Assembly (NCBI GenBank): GCA_028684915.1
Contig: JAQUEZ010000068.1
Span: 1-29,369, forward strand
Reading direction: 5' to 3'
Source: Desulfobulbus sp.
Lineage (GTDB): Bacteria > Desulfobacterota > Desulfobulbia > Desulfobulbales > Desulfobulbaceae
DNA: 29,369 bases
Shown: piece by piece, positions 14,818 to 21,574 of the stretch
How the letters are laid out: each line of letters starts with the position of its first letter
Numbering within the stretch: position 1 is the first letter of the stretch
Made by a program: the position numbers and the translations under genes
The notes under the pieces: model-generated
What the model was told of the DNA's origin: nothing
The model's input: the letters and a program-made list of their open reading frames with translations, nothing else
The model's database searches: none

Positions 14818-16128
14818 TCAAAGCATGCCTCTTTGTTTAGCTATGGATAATAGTATCCGGTTCTCGTAGCTCACTCTTTGCGCTTCTGAAACATGGATTG
14901 TTTCACTTTTTAACTCGCTTTTAATATCATTTATCGCTTGTAGTTTTACCTCTTCAAGTTCATTTACAGATAATCCGGAACGAAGTAATTCAACAGTAGA
15001 TTGTTCAAGTTCCTGTTGTGCTCTTTGTATTCGTGCAATTTCTTCTTTTTTCTGCTTGTTTTTTAAAATGAGTAGTTTTTCCTTTCGATAGACAAAGCCA
15101 TTGTCAACCTCGCATATTTCATTGTCTAAGCATTTATTGAGAAATCCTATTTTTCTTTGAATGGCAAACTGAGTCCCTTCTTTTTGTTTAATGACATAAG
15201 CGGTTTTGTCTAAAATATTTTGCAATAGAGTAATGTCTTTTTGAAGATGATCATGAATCATCTTAGGTCGTAATCCCCACTGCTCCCATTCGTCCAAATA
15301 AAGTTTATCAAAAATCCTATCCCCTTCTTCATCCGAATTTTCCTCAAAAGCTGTAGTTGTAGTTTTATAACTACTACTACTATATGTGTGACGATCTGGC
15401 GGTCTGACCGTCTGACTATCTGACGTAAATTGAGGCTGGTCAACTGACGGTGTGACGTACTGACGTACTGACTCGTTTTCGGTCAAAACGTCAGTGGATC
15501 CGTTTGGCTGCGTCAATGCTAATGCAAGATGTGCATTGTGGGTAATGCGAACGGCTTTGCCAATGGGTTGTAGACTGTTGGGACGATGGGCAGTATGCGC
15601 AATGATAAGGCCTTTCTTGTTAAGTGACTCTATGTGCGTTCTTACTGCACGCTCTGTCACCTTCAATTGAGCGCTGGCCATCTTATAGGTAATAACTACC
15701 TCCTGGCTCCCGCAGACCTGCACCAACCATTTGAGGATGGGGAGTTGGCCACGGGTGACCCCCGTATTGATAATGGGTTTTGCCTGACGTAGTGACGTAG
15801 TGACGTTATGACTATCTGGCGTGTTTTTCGTCAGGGGTCCTGGCGATGTGACGTACTGACCTTCTGTCGATTTGACCATCGGATCGTCAGACCGTCTTAA
15901 CGGCACTGGTTCTGACGCATTTTCCGTCACATTGTCTGACGTGACTTGCGTCACATAGTCTGACGATCTGACGATCTGACGTAGTGACGTTGATTGGGCC
16001 GGTGGCTCAGGAGTGAGCACCGGATTTGATGGTGATTTCGACTTGAGAGAACCAGCCTTATTGGCAAGAGCTTCGAAATCGAACTCACCAAAGAAACCGG
16101 CTATGGCTGCCTTTTCATCTTGCGGCAT
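14818..16128 (-). CDS. Winged-helix DNA-binding protein downstream of parA (candidate centromere-binding partner)
   Basis: The 436-residue product follows parA by 35 bases on the same strand. Residues about 125-190 form a winged helix-turn-helix (I-L-K-W-L-V-Q-V-C-G, then T-E-R-A-V-R-T-H-I-E-S-L-N-K-K-G-L-I). Two low-complexity Ser/Thr/Val-rich linkers flank it (residues about 47-115 and 218-247). These are the segments encoded by the 8-bp TGAC arrays, so their composition follows from the DNA pattern. The C-terminal third (about 350-420) is a charged, probably coiled-coil helix. No ParB-type domain is visible. By position it could be the adaptor that joins plasmid DNA to ParA; a role in replication is the other possibility. 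The function is inference; the wHTH and the arrays are seen directly. Confidence 0.7.
   Translation of the reverse strand: MPQDEKAAIAGFFGEFDFEALANKAGSLKSKSPSNPVLTPEPPAQSTSLRQIVRSSDYVTQVTSDNVTENASEPVPLRRSDDPMVKSTEGQYVTSPGPLTKNTPDSHNVTTSLRQAKPIINTGVTRGQLPILKWLVQVCGSQEVVITYKMASAQLKVTERAVRTHIESLNKKGLIIAHTAHRPNSLQPIGKAVRITHNAHLALALTQPNGSTDVLTENESVRQYVTPSVDQPQFTSDSQTVRPPDRHTYSSSSYKTTTTAFEENSDEEGDRIFDKLYLDEWEQWGLRPKMIHDHLQKDITLLQNILDKTAYVIKQKEGTQFAIQRKIGFLNKCLDNEICEVDNGFVYRKEKLLILKNKQKKEEIARIQRAQQELEQSTVELLRSGLSVNELEEVKLQAINDIKSELKSETIHVSEAQRVSYENRILLSIAKQRGML
15387..15474. repeat. Phased 8-bp repeat array, block 1 (inside the winged-helix gene)
   Basis: TGAC (one copy TGGC) begins at 15389, 15397, 15405, 15413 and 15421, and again at 15445, 15453, 15461 and 15469. 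All are on one 8-bp register, so 9 of 11 slots are filled. Typical units are TCTGACCG, TCTGACTA and ACTGACGT. Because 8 is not a multiple of 3, codon or peptide repetition does not force this register, which suggests selection on the DNA itself. Confidence 0.8.
15785..15988. repeat. Phased 8-bp repeat array, block 2 (inside the winged-helix gene)
   Basis: TGAC or a one-base variant begins at 15785, 15793, 15801, 15809, 15817, 15841, 15849, 15857, 15865, 15873, 15913, 15937, 15961, 15969, 15977 and 15985. All are multiples of 8 apart over 200 bases. Runs such as TGACGATCTGACGATC are exact tandem octads. Additional inverted copies (GTCA) occur near 15926 and 15950. The register differs from block 1 by 4 bases. 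The arrangement resembles centromere or operator repeat arrays read by small DNA-binding proteins. Confidence 0.8.
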
Positions 16129-16163
16129 GATTCTCCCCTGCCCTCATAGTACTCATCGCGTAA

Positions 16164-16967
16164 TTATAGTTGAATGTGTTCGACAATCTGTTTGGCTACA
16201 TTCATGAACGCTACTGCGCCGCCACTTTTTTTGTCGTAAGCAATGATGGTTTTGAAGAGTGATTCTGCCTTCTGAAAGAGACTTGAAACGGGAATGACTT
16301 GATCGAACACCTGATCTTCGCCAAAGGCCTCTTTCAATCGCGTAATGGCAACTTTTCCCAAACTTTTGCGCTTATCTACCTTGTTGACCAGCAAGCGAAG
16401 GAGAACGAGGTCTGGATTGGTATCGTCACGCAGATATTTAATTGTCGAGATAGCTGTCTGCAGCCCTTTGATGGAAAAGGCTGAATCAGCTTCAACGGGA
16501 ACGATGACAAAATCTGCGGCGTTAAGGGCTAAAATAACGAAGGTGCCTTGGTTAGGAGGTGTGTCGATGAGGATGAAGTCGTAGCTGCTTTCTTGAAGAA
16601 AGGGGCGCAGAGCCTGCCGCAATTTTAAGAAGCGCTCATGCTTTGGTTTGCTTGTTTCGGAGAAAAGAATGCGTGGCTCCAGGCCAGCAACTTTTTCCTC
16701 ATTGGGGAGGATATCAACGCGATCATATTTGCTGGCAACAATCACATCCTCGATGGGATCGTCGTTATCGAGAATATGGTAGAGGCTTTTTTCGATTTTC
16801 GTCGAGGAGGGAAGACATAATGCTGTGGCATTACACTGATTATCGACGTCAACAACCAAGACACGGTGCCCAAGAATGGCAAGCGCATGGGCCGTATTAA
16901 CGGTGGCAGTCGACTTGCCTACCCCACCTTTATTATTCTGAAAGCATATAATGCTCTTATTATTCAT
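16164..16967 (-). CDS. parA: ParA-family partition ATPase
   Basis: The product is about 267 residues from the chosen ATG. It has the deviant Walker A motif K-G-G-V-G-K-S-T near the N-terminus, V-L-V-V-D-V-D-N-Q (A' motif) and I-L-I-D-T-P-P-N-Q-G (Walker B) in the ParA order. There is no N-terminal helix-turn-helix, so it is a small type Ib/Soj-like ParA. ParA ATPases bind nucleoid DNA and move plasmids through a centromere-binding partner. ATG 16967 begins M-N-N-K-S just before the first strand and follows AGAGG closely. An in-frame TTG at 16982 is an alternative. The winged-helix gene downstream is the likely partner. The upstream region is AT-rich with inverted repeats. Confidence 0.92.
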   Translation of the reverse strand: MNNKSIICFQNNKGGVGKSTATVNTAHALAILGHRVLVVDVDNQCNATALCLPSSTKIEKSLYHILDNDDPIEDVIVASKYDRVDILPNEEKVAGLEPRILFSETSKPKHERFLKLRQALRPFLQESSYDFILIDTPPNQGTFVILALNAADFVIVPVEADSAFSIKGLQTAISTIKYLRDDTNPDLVLLRLLVNKVDKRKSLGKVAITRLKEAFGEDQVFDQVIPVSSLFQKAESLFKTIIAYDKKSGGAVAFMNVAKQIVEHIQL

Positions 16968-16982
16968 ACCTCTTCGTTGCAA

Positions 16983-18037
16983 CTCCTCTCTGGGTTAAAT
17001 ACAACTTAATCTCAACTTGTTTCCAAGATATAAATAAATGCCTTGTTTTATCAAGAAAAAAATGGGGTCAATATAAAAAAAGTTAAAAAAATTTAACCTA
17101 AATATGCCTGTGGTTAAAAAAATAGGTTGGTCCGTGATTGGTATGGGAATGAGGAGGTAACTCTGGATGCAGGTATGGGCGAAACTATATGGGGGGAGAT
17201 TTGAATTTTGCTGGGCTGGTGTTCGCTTGATTATCGGGTCAATGCCGATTTGGCGGAGAGCTTATAACTACACTAAACTATGACATCTATTAAGGTTATC
17301 GCAGGTCTGTTTGAATTAGTATTTAAAAGTTGCTTTCACCGCTTATGAAGGGCGTTTTCTTGTGTGGGCAGGTGTTGTTTTCACGCTATCTTGTCAATGC
17401 ATCTCAACATTGATGTGGTGTGCCACCCTGGTAAGCCTGAAAGTTTCTTTGCACGATGAAACCAGTACCTCCTCCATTTGGGGTCGCGTCCAACCCCCTT
17501 GCATGGATAGGAGAAAAAAATGGACAATTGATACCCACACCCTATCTGAGCGGTGGCATCCCCTACCCTTCAGTAAATGAATATAGATTTACAACTTATT
17601 ATATTAACGTACTGATTGGAAGGTTACATAGTCAGATGCGGCGGTATATTCGCAGCAACTGAAAACAGCGCCTTGAAGGGGGTGGAAGGAGGCGCAACAA
17701 ACTCTTCGATGAAGATCTCCTAGGTACGGGCCCCTGGGATTATTCTTCTCGATTTTTTCTACGCTAGGCTCCGCTACGCTAGATGGGGCGGACCCCATTC
17801 CCCCTTGATTCGCTGCGCTTACCACTGGCCTCATTCAGGTCACACCGATGATCAGGAAATGGACGTCAGGGAGAACAGCAAGTATTCAAAGTGAGCGATG
17901 AAACGGGGAGGCCGCCGGCTCAGCGTTGACACTTGAATGCCTGATGAACCGCGAATTATCACATGCAACCATGTCGGCACCGATGGAGAGCGCATGAGAT
18001 TCTTGCCGGCGCTAAGATACAATATCGTACTAGAGAA
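16983..18037. other. About 1 kb without a recognisable gene
   Basis: The segment nearest parA (16990-17130) is AT-rich. It contains GTTAAAAAAATTTAAC (17082-17097, 6-bp arms) and the arms AACCTA/TAGGTT (17095-17100 and 17123-17128), and probably holds the parA promoter and operator. The rest (17130-18037) has only short overlapping open frames of unlikely composition. A GC-richer stretch at 17840-18000 stays open in pieces but gave no recognisable protein, so it may be the remains of a decayed gene. Confidence 0.5.
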
Positions 18038-18817
18038 ATGGCACCAGTAACACAGAGCTTATTTCACCAAACCATCGCTTGGTACTTTTCCTATGTGGCA
18101 AGGTATTATTCTTCCGATGCTGATTTTCAGGACAACATTCTTCTGAAAAAGAAACACAGCCTCAGAGTAGCCGCGCTCAGTGGTGTAATCGCCAGGGAGC
18201 TGGGATTGGCCAATGAAGAGATCCTACTGGCGAAAATCATAGGGCTGCTTCACGATATCGCCAGATTCGAACAGTACACCCGATTTCAGACCTTCAATGA
18301 CAAGATCTCCTTTGATCATGGAGAATTTGGGGCACAACTCCTGTGCCAGGTAGACGGCTTAGAAGAGATTGATAACGATCTACGCGAAATAATCAGCTGT
18401 GCTGTTTTCCATCACAACAAGATCAACGTTCCTGCCACTCTTTCTGAACGAGAGGCCCTGTATACCCGTATAGTCCGGGATGCAGATAAACTTGATATCA
18501 TTTACCTCACTTGTAGGTACCTGAAAAATGGTCACCGGTTTCCTACTGTCTTTCCAGCCAGTAATGGGCAGTTATCGCCAAGAATTGTAGAGGCGCTGGC
18601 AGCAAGACAGCTGATAGACTACAGCATGGTGCAGTCCCGCTATGATTTTCATCTTCTGAAAATCGCGTGGGTGTAAGATCTTAATTTCACGCCTTCGTTG
18701 ACCATTATCAACCAACGAAAGCACATTGATATCCTGAAGGCTGCTCTCCCCACCTCAACCGAGCTTGAAGAGCAATTTATACTTCTAAACCGTTATATCC
18801 AGGATGGACTTGGTTGA
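18038..18817 (+). pseudogene. HD-domain phosphohydrolase interrupted by one in-frame TAA
   Basis: The first part (212 residues from ATG 18038) is an HD-domain protein, with H40 in K-K-H-S-L-R-V, the H-D pair at residues 72-73 (L-L-H-D-I-A-R-F) and the distal D in R-D-A-D-K-L-D. Such metal-dependent hydrolases act on nucleotides or other phosphoesters; the substrate is unknown. The frame stops at TAA 18674-18676 directly after K-I-A-W-V. It then continues as D-L-N-F-T-P-S-L-T for 46 more codons to TGA 18815-18817. Homologues normally continue through W-V-x-D-L-N-F, so the TAA replaces an internal codon, probably Tyr. The active-site residues precede the stop, so a shortened protein might still fold; a nonsense mutation is the simplest reading. 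Confidence 0.75.
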
Positions 18818-18935
18818 TACTGCAGAGAAGTAGGTTGACTCTCGATTAGTTGTCAGCCAAATTTGCAAGGTTACCAGTTAGCTTAAACCCAAAATGGTAA
18901 ACCGTAAGACGATTGGGAAGGTTAGTGCAAAATGA

Positions 18936-18967
18936 TTGACATAAACAGGTTAGCAACCTGTTATACT
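18936..18967 (+). promoter_or_regulatory. Promoter with an operator between -35 and -10
   Basis: A consensus -35 (TTGACA, 18936-18941) is followed by a perfect 6-bp-arm inverted repeat CAGGTT-AGC-AACCTG (18946-18960) and then TTATACT (18961-18967). The spacer is about 19-20 bases, longer than ideal. The dyad fills the space between the two boxes, which suggests a repressor controls the AT-rich gene that starts 30 bases downstream. Confidence 0.6.
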
Positions 18968-18996
18968 TTTACAAAAAAATATCCAGAGAATAACTT

Positions 18997-19791
18997 ATGG
19001 AGAAAAAAGAGTTCAAGAAAAAATATGGTAACCCTGAAATAGTATCTTTTATTACAGGAAAATTAGATATATCTTTCCTAAGATGTATTGCCGATAGATT
19101 GAACAAGAACCGACCAAATCTTTGTCAAGAGGAAAAAAAAGAAAAAAATTTAAAAATTGAAATAATTTCACATTTGTTAGAAAATATTGAGGATTGGCTT
19201 AAGGAAAACACTAAAATTTCAGAATATGAAGTCCCGTTGAATCCTTGTATTGCTACTGAGCTTTCTCTTCCTTATTTACCTGAGGATGATACTGAACTTA
19301 TCGAAAGTCTGCCTGTTCAAGACTTCAGTGAATTTAAATGTGATGAGCTTCGCTATTTCATGCCCCCAACAGATATTTGTATAAATGCCACAAGTTGGAT
19401 TTCTGATCCAATTTTTGCATATTCATTATTAGTAGGCATTGAATTGAAAGTGTTTAAAAAAACTTCAGAATTTTATAAAAAAGACATCATTTCCTTTGAA
19501 AAAGATATCAAGAAGGCTATTCTGTACTTACGATATTGCAAAAAATCTTTTGAAGTTGAAGCGAAAAGTGAAAGAGAAATATATAACTATAAATACAAAC
19601 ATATAACAAATGGAAAGGAAATATTTATTCCCAAATTCTTCTTATTATACATTTGCTGCAGTGATGCAGAAGGTGCTGAAATTAGTATAGCTTTAAACAA
19701 ATATAACGAAAAAATAAATTTAAAACATATTTATCATATAATAAAAGGAAGCCAAACCTTGAATTTAATAGAGATTAACTTGAAAGTATAA
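18997..19791 (+). CDS. AT-rich orphan gene, unknown function (264 aa)
   Basis: I do not recognise this protein. It is 264 residues long, very rich in Lys, Ile, Glu and Asn, and noticeably more AT-rich than its neighbours, which points to recent transfer. The N-terminal third is charged and helical. The middle (residues about 120-160) has more hydrophobic blocks (Y-F-M-P-P-T-D-I, S-W-I-S-D-P-I-F-A-Y-S-L-L-V-G-I-E-L) and the rest is again charged. No signal peptide, clear membrane span, nucleotide-binding loop or metal motif is seen. The promoter with an embedded dyad just upstream means it is probably repressed by default, but no regulator gene adjoins it. It lies between the HD pseudogene and the resolvase. 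Confidence 0.6.
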   Translation: MEKKEFKKKYGNPEIVSFITGKLDISFLRCIADRLNKNRPNLCQEEKKEKNLKIEIISHLLENIEDWLKENTKISEYEVPLNPCIATELSLPYLPEDDTELIESLPVQDFSEFKCDELRYFMPPTDICINATSWISDPIFAYSLLVGIELKVFKKTSEFYKKDIISFEKDIKKAILYLRYCKKSFEVEAKSEREIYNYKYKHITNGKEIFIPKFFLLYICCSDAEGAEISIALNKYNEKINLKHIYHIIKGSQTLNLIEINLKV

Positions 19792-19880
19792 CATTTTTTT
19801 TACAGGACTCGCTGAAGCTTGCCAGTGAACTAACCGTCAGGAGTCAATATTCCTCCAGTTTATAGTAACCAATAAACGTA

Positions 19881-20495
19881 TCACTGACGAGCAAGCAATT
19901 TAGTCCCATCCGGCCGCAATTCACCTTTGGGTGAAACGTGCCTATATAAAGTCTGTCGGGTTACACCAAGTTCCTGGCACAAAGCACCGACCTTCGTTTC
20001 AGGTTGCCCCATCGCGGCCATGGCCAAACGCAGCTTGGCTGCTGTCATTTTGTACGGTCGCCCACCACTTCGACCTCTTGCTCTCGCCGAAGCAAGCCCT
20101 GCCATTGTTCGTTCGGCAATCAGTTCCCGCTCAAATTCGGCCAGCGCAGCAAAAATTCCAAATACCAACTTGCCCGCCGCGGTCGTGGTGTCAATGGCTG
20201 CTCCATGCCCTGTCAACACCTTCAGTCCGATTCCACGGTCGTTCATCCCGTGTACCGTGTTGACGAGGTGTCTCAGATTTCGGCCCAGTCGATCAAGTTT
20301 CCAAACCACCATGACGTCACCCTGGCGTAGCGCCTTGAGACAAGCGGCCAGACCTGGGCGATCATCGTTCTTCCCGGAGGCGAGGTCTTCATAGATGTGG
20401 TCGGTGTCAACGCCGGCTGCGATCAACGCATCACGTTGCAGACCTGTCGACTGGGACCCGTCAGCTTTTGAGACCCGCATGTAACCAATCAGCAT
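19881..20495 (-). CDS. Serine resolvase/invertase (Tn3-resolvase type)
   Basis: The 204-residue product is a small serine recombinase. The N-terminal catalytic domain has Y-M-R-V-S-K-A-D-G-S-Q-S with the nucleophilic Ser near residue 9, G-L-Q-R-D-A-L, and V-W-K-L-D-R-L-G-R-N with the conserved arginines. The long E helix follows (E-F-E-R-E-L-I-A-E-R-T). The C-terminal helix-turn-helix is of Hin/resolvase type (L-C-Q-E-L-G-V-T-R-Q-T-L-Y-R-H). Such enzymes resolve cointegrates or plasmid multimers at a res site. A res-like site lies directly upstream of its start codon, and no transposase gene is nearby, so multimer resolution for the plasmid is the favoured role. Confidence 0.92.
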   Translation of the reverse strand: MLIGYMRVSKADGSQSTGLQRDALIAAGVDTDHIYEDLASGKNDDRPGLAACLKALRQGDVMVVWKLDRLGRNLRHLVNTVHGMNDRGIGLKVLTGHGAAIDTTTAAGKLVFGIFAALAEFERELIAERTMAGLASARARGRSGGRPYKMTAAKLRLAMAAMGQPETKVGALCQELGVTRQTLYRHVSPKGELRPDGTKLLARQ

Positions 20496-20503
20496 ATTTT
20501 ACC

Positions 20504-20626
20504 TGTCATTTAAACGTTCGATTATGTGACATGCTGAAATAAAAGGCTCTGTTCCCTCTTCTTCGTCACTTAAACCGTTTTTTAATCTAAGTTATATAAA
20601 GGGATATTGCTTTATATTTTATGACA
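20504..20626. other. Predicted res site of the serine resolvase
   Basis: The 28-bp segment 20504-20531 starts TGTCATTTAAAC and ends GATTATGTGACA; the two 12-bp arms are inverted relatives matching at 9 of 12 positions, as in a resolvase crossover site. A further half-site, CGTCACTTAAAC, is at 20564-20575. An inverted TGACA lies at 20622-20626, which gives a total span of about 120 bp, normal for res. It begins 9 bases upstream of the resolvase start. Confidence 0.6.
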
Positions 20627-20887
20627 TAAAATTATAAAAATGAATTTCATTCCTTGCCGGCTCGATGCCATCGACTGTGAACATGAAATTGTTTCTCATT
20701 TTCCCAAACGCTCAGGCTGTGCCTATATTATATAGACGGTCATATCAAAATGTGGCTTCACTTAGGGGGAGGCCTCTTTGGTGGGACAGGGGAAAGCCAC
20801 CTTGGTCGTTTCAAAGGAACCACGATTGTGCGCAAGCGCAGAATGCGTTCAAAGGACACCAAGCTGAGGGTGTTCATACGGAGGAGT

Positions 20888-21574
20888 ATGGGCGAATATA
20901 TTTTGCAGGCACAGGATCTGACCAAGACCTACTCCATAGGCGATGGTGAGGAATCGGTGGTGAAAGGGGTATCCCTGGACGTTGGGACCGGCGAATTTGT
21001 GGTGATCGTCGGCAGCAGCGGCAGCGGTAAAACGACCCTGCTTTCCATTCTCTCCGGACTTGATCGACCAACCAGCGGCCGGGTCGTCATGGTTGGCCGA
21101 GACATCACTGATCTGAGCGAGGACGAGCTGGCGCCAGTCCGTAATGCCCTGACAGGGTTTGTTTTCCAGGCCTATCACCTGGTGCCCTCTTTGAATGCCT
21201 TGGAAAACGTCATGTTCCCAGCTGAACTGAGGGGAGATGAGATGGCAATGGAGAAGGCTCGCAGGCTGTTGGAACGGGTCGGATTGTGGAGGCGTCGTTT
21301 CAATTTTCCCCAACAGCTCTCCGGCGGCGAGAAGCAGCGGGTCGCTATTTGCCGTGCCCTCATCAATACCCCTCGCCTTCTCTTTGCCGACGAGCCGACC
21401 GGCAACTTGGATTCGGAGAACTCACGGGCGATCATTGAGCTGCTACTGGAACTGCAACGGGAGAACCAAATCACCCTGGTCATGGCGACCCACAGCAGTG
21501 AGATGGCGGCTCGGGCTGATCGAACGATACGGATCCATGATGGGCGATTGGTCGAAAGCAGGGAGGGGCTATGA
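20888..21574 (+). CDS. ybbA: ABC transporter ATP-binding protein (YbbA/LolD type)
   Basis: The 228-residue product is a complete ABC ATPase. It has Walker A G-S-S-G-S-G-K-T-T, the Q-loop in F-V-F-Q-A-Y-H, the signature L-S-G-G-E-K-Q-R, Walker B L-L-F-A-D-E-P-T-G-N-L-D and the H-loop in A-T-H-S. It belongs to the LolD/MacB/YbbA group, which pairs with FtsX-type permeases. I chose ATG 20888 because GGAGGAG lies just before it and the homologous region begins there; an open frame reaching back to 20750 is unlikely to be coding. Its TGA overlaps the permease ATG in ATGA, so the genes are translationally coupled. The order ybbA-ybbP-tesA-type esterase matches that of many proteobacteria. Confidence 0.93.
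   Translation: MGEYILQAQDLTKTYSIGDGEESVVKGVSLDVGTGEFVVIVGSSGSGKTTLLSILSGLDRPTSGRVVMVGRDITDLSEDELAPVRNALTGFVFQAYHLVPSLNALENVMFPAELRGDEMAMEKARRLLERVGLWRRRFNFPQQLSGGEKQRVAICRALINTPRLLFADEPTGNLDSENSRAIIELLLELQRENQITLVMATHSSEMAARADRTIRIHDGRLVESREGL

Noticed and set aside
17362..17834. Short open frames in the gene-free region after parA
   Set aside because: They are 60-76 codons long, overlap each other on both strands, lack good ribosome-binding sites and give no recognisable protein.
20750..20887. Upstream extension of the ybbA frame
   Set aside because: The frame is open, but the best ribosome-binding site and the start of homology are at 20888, and the extra residues have no ABC-protein character.
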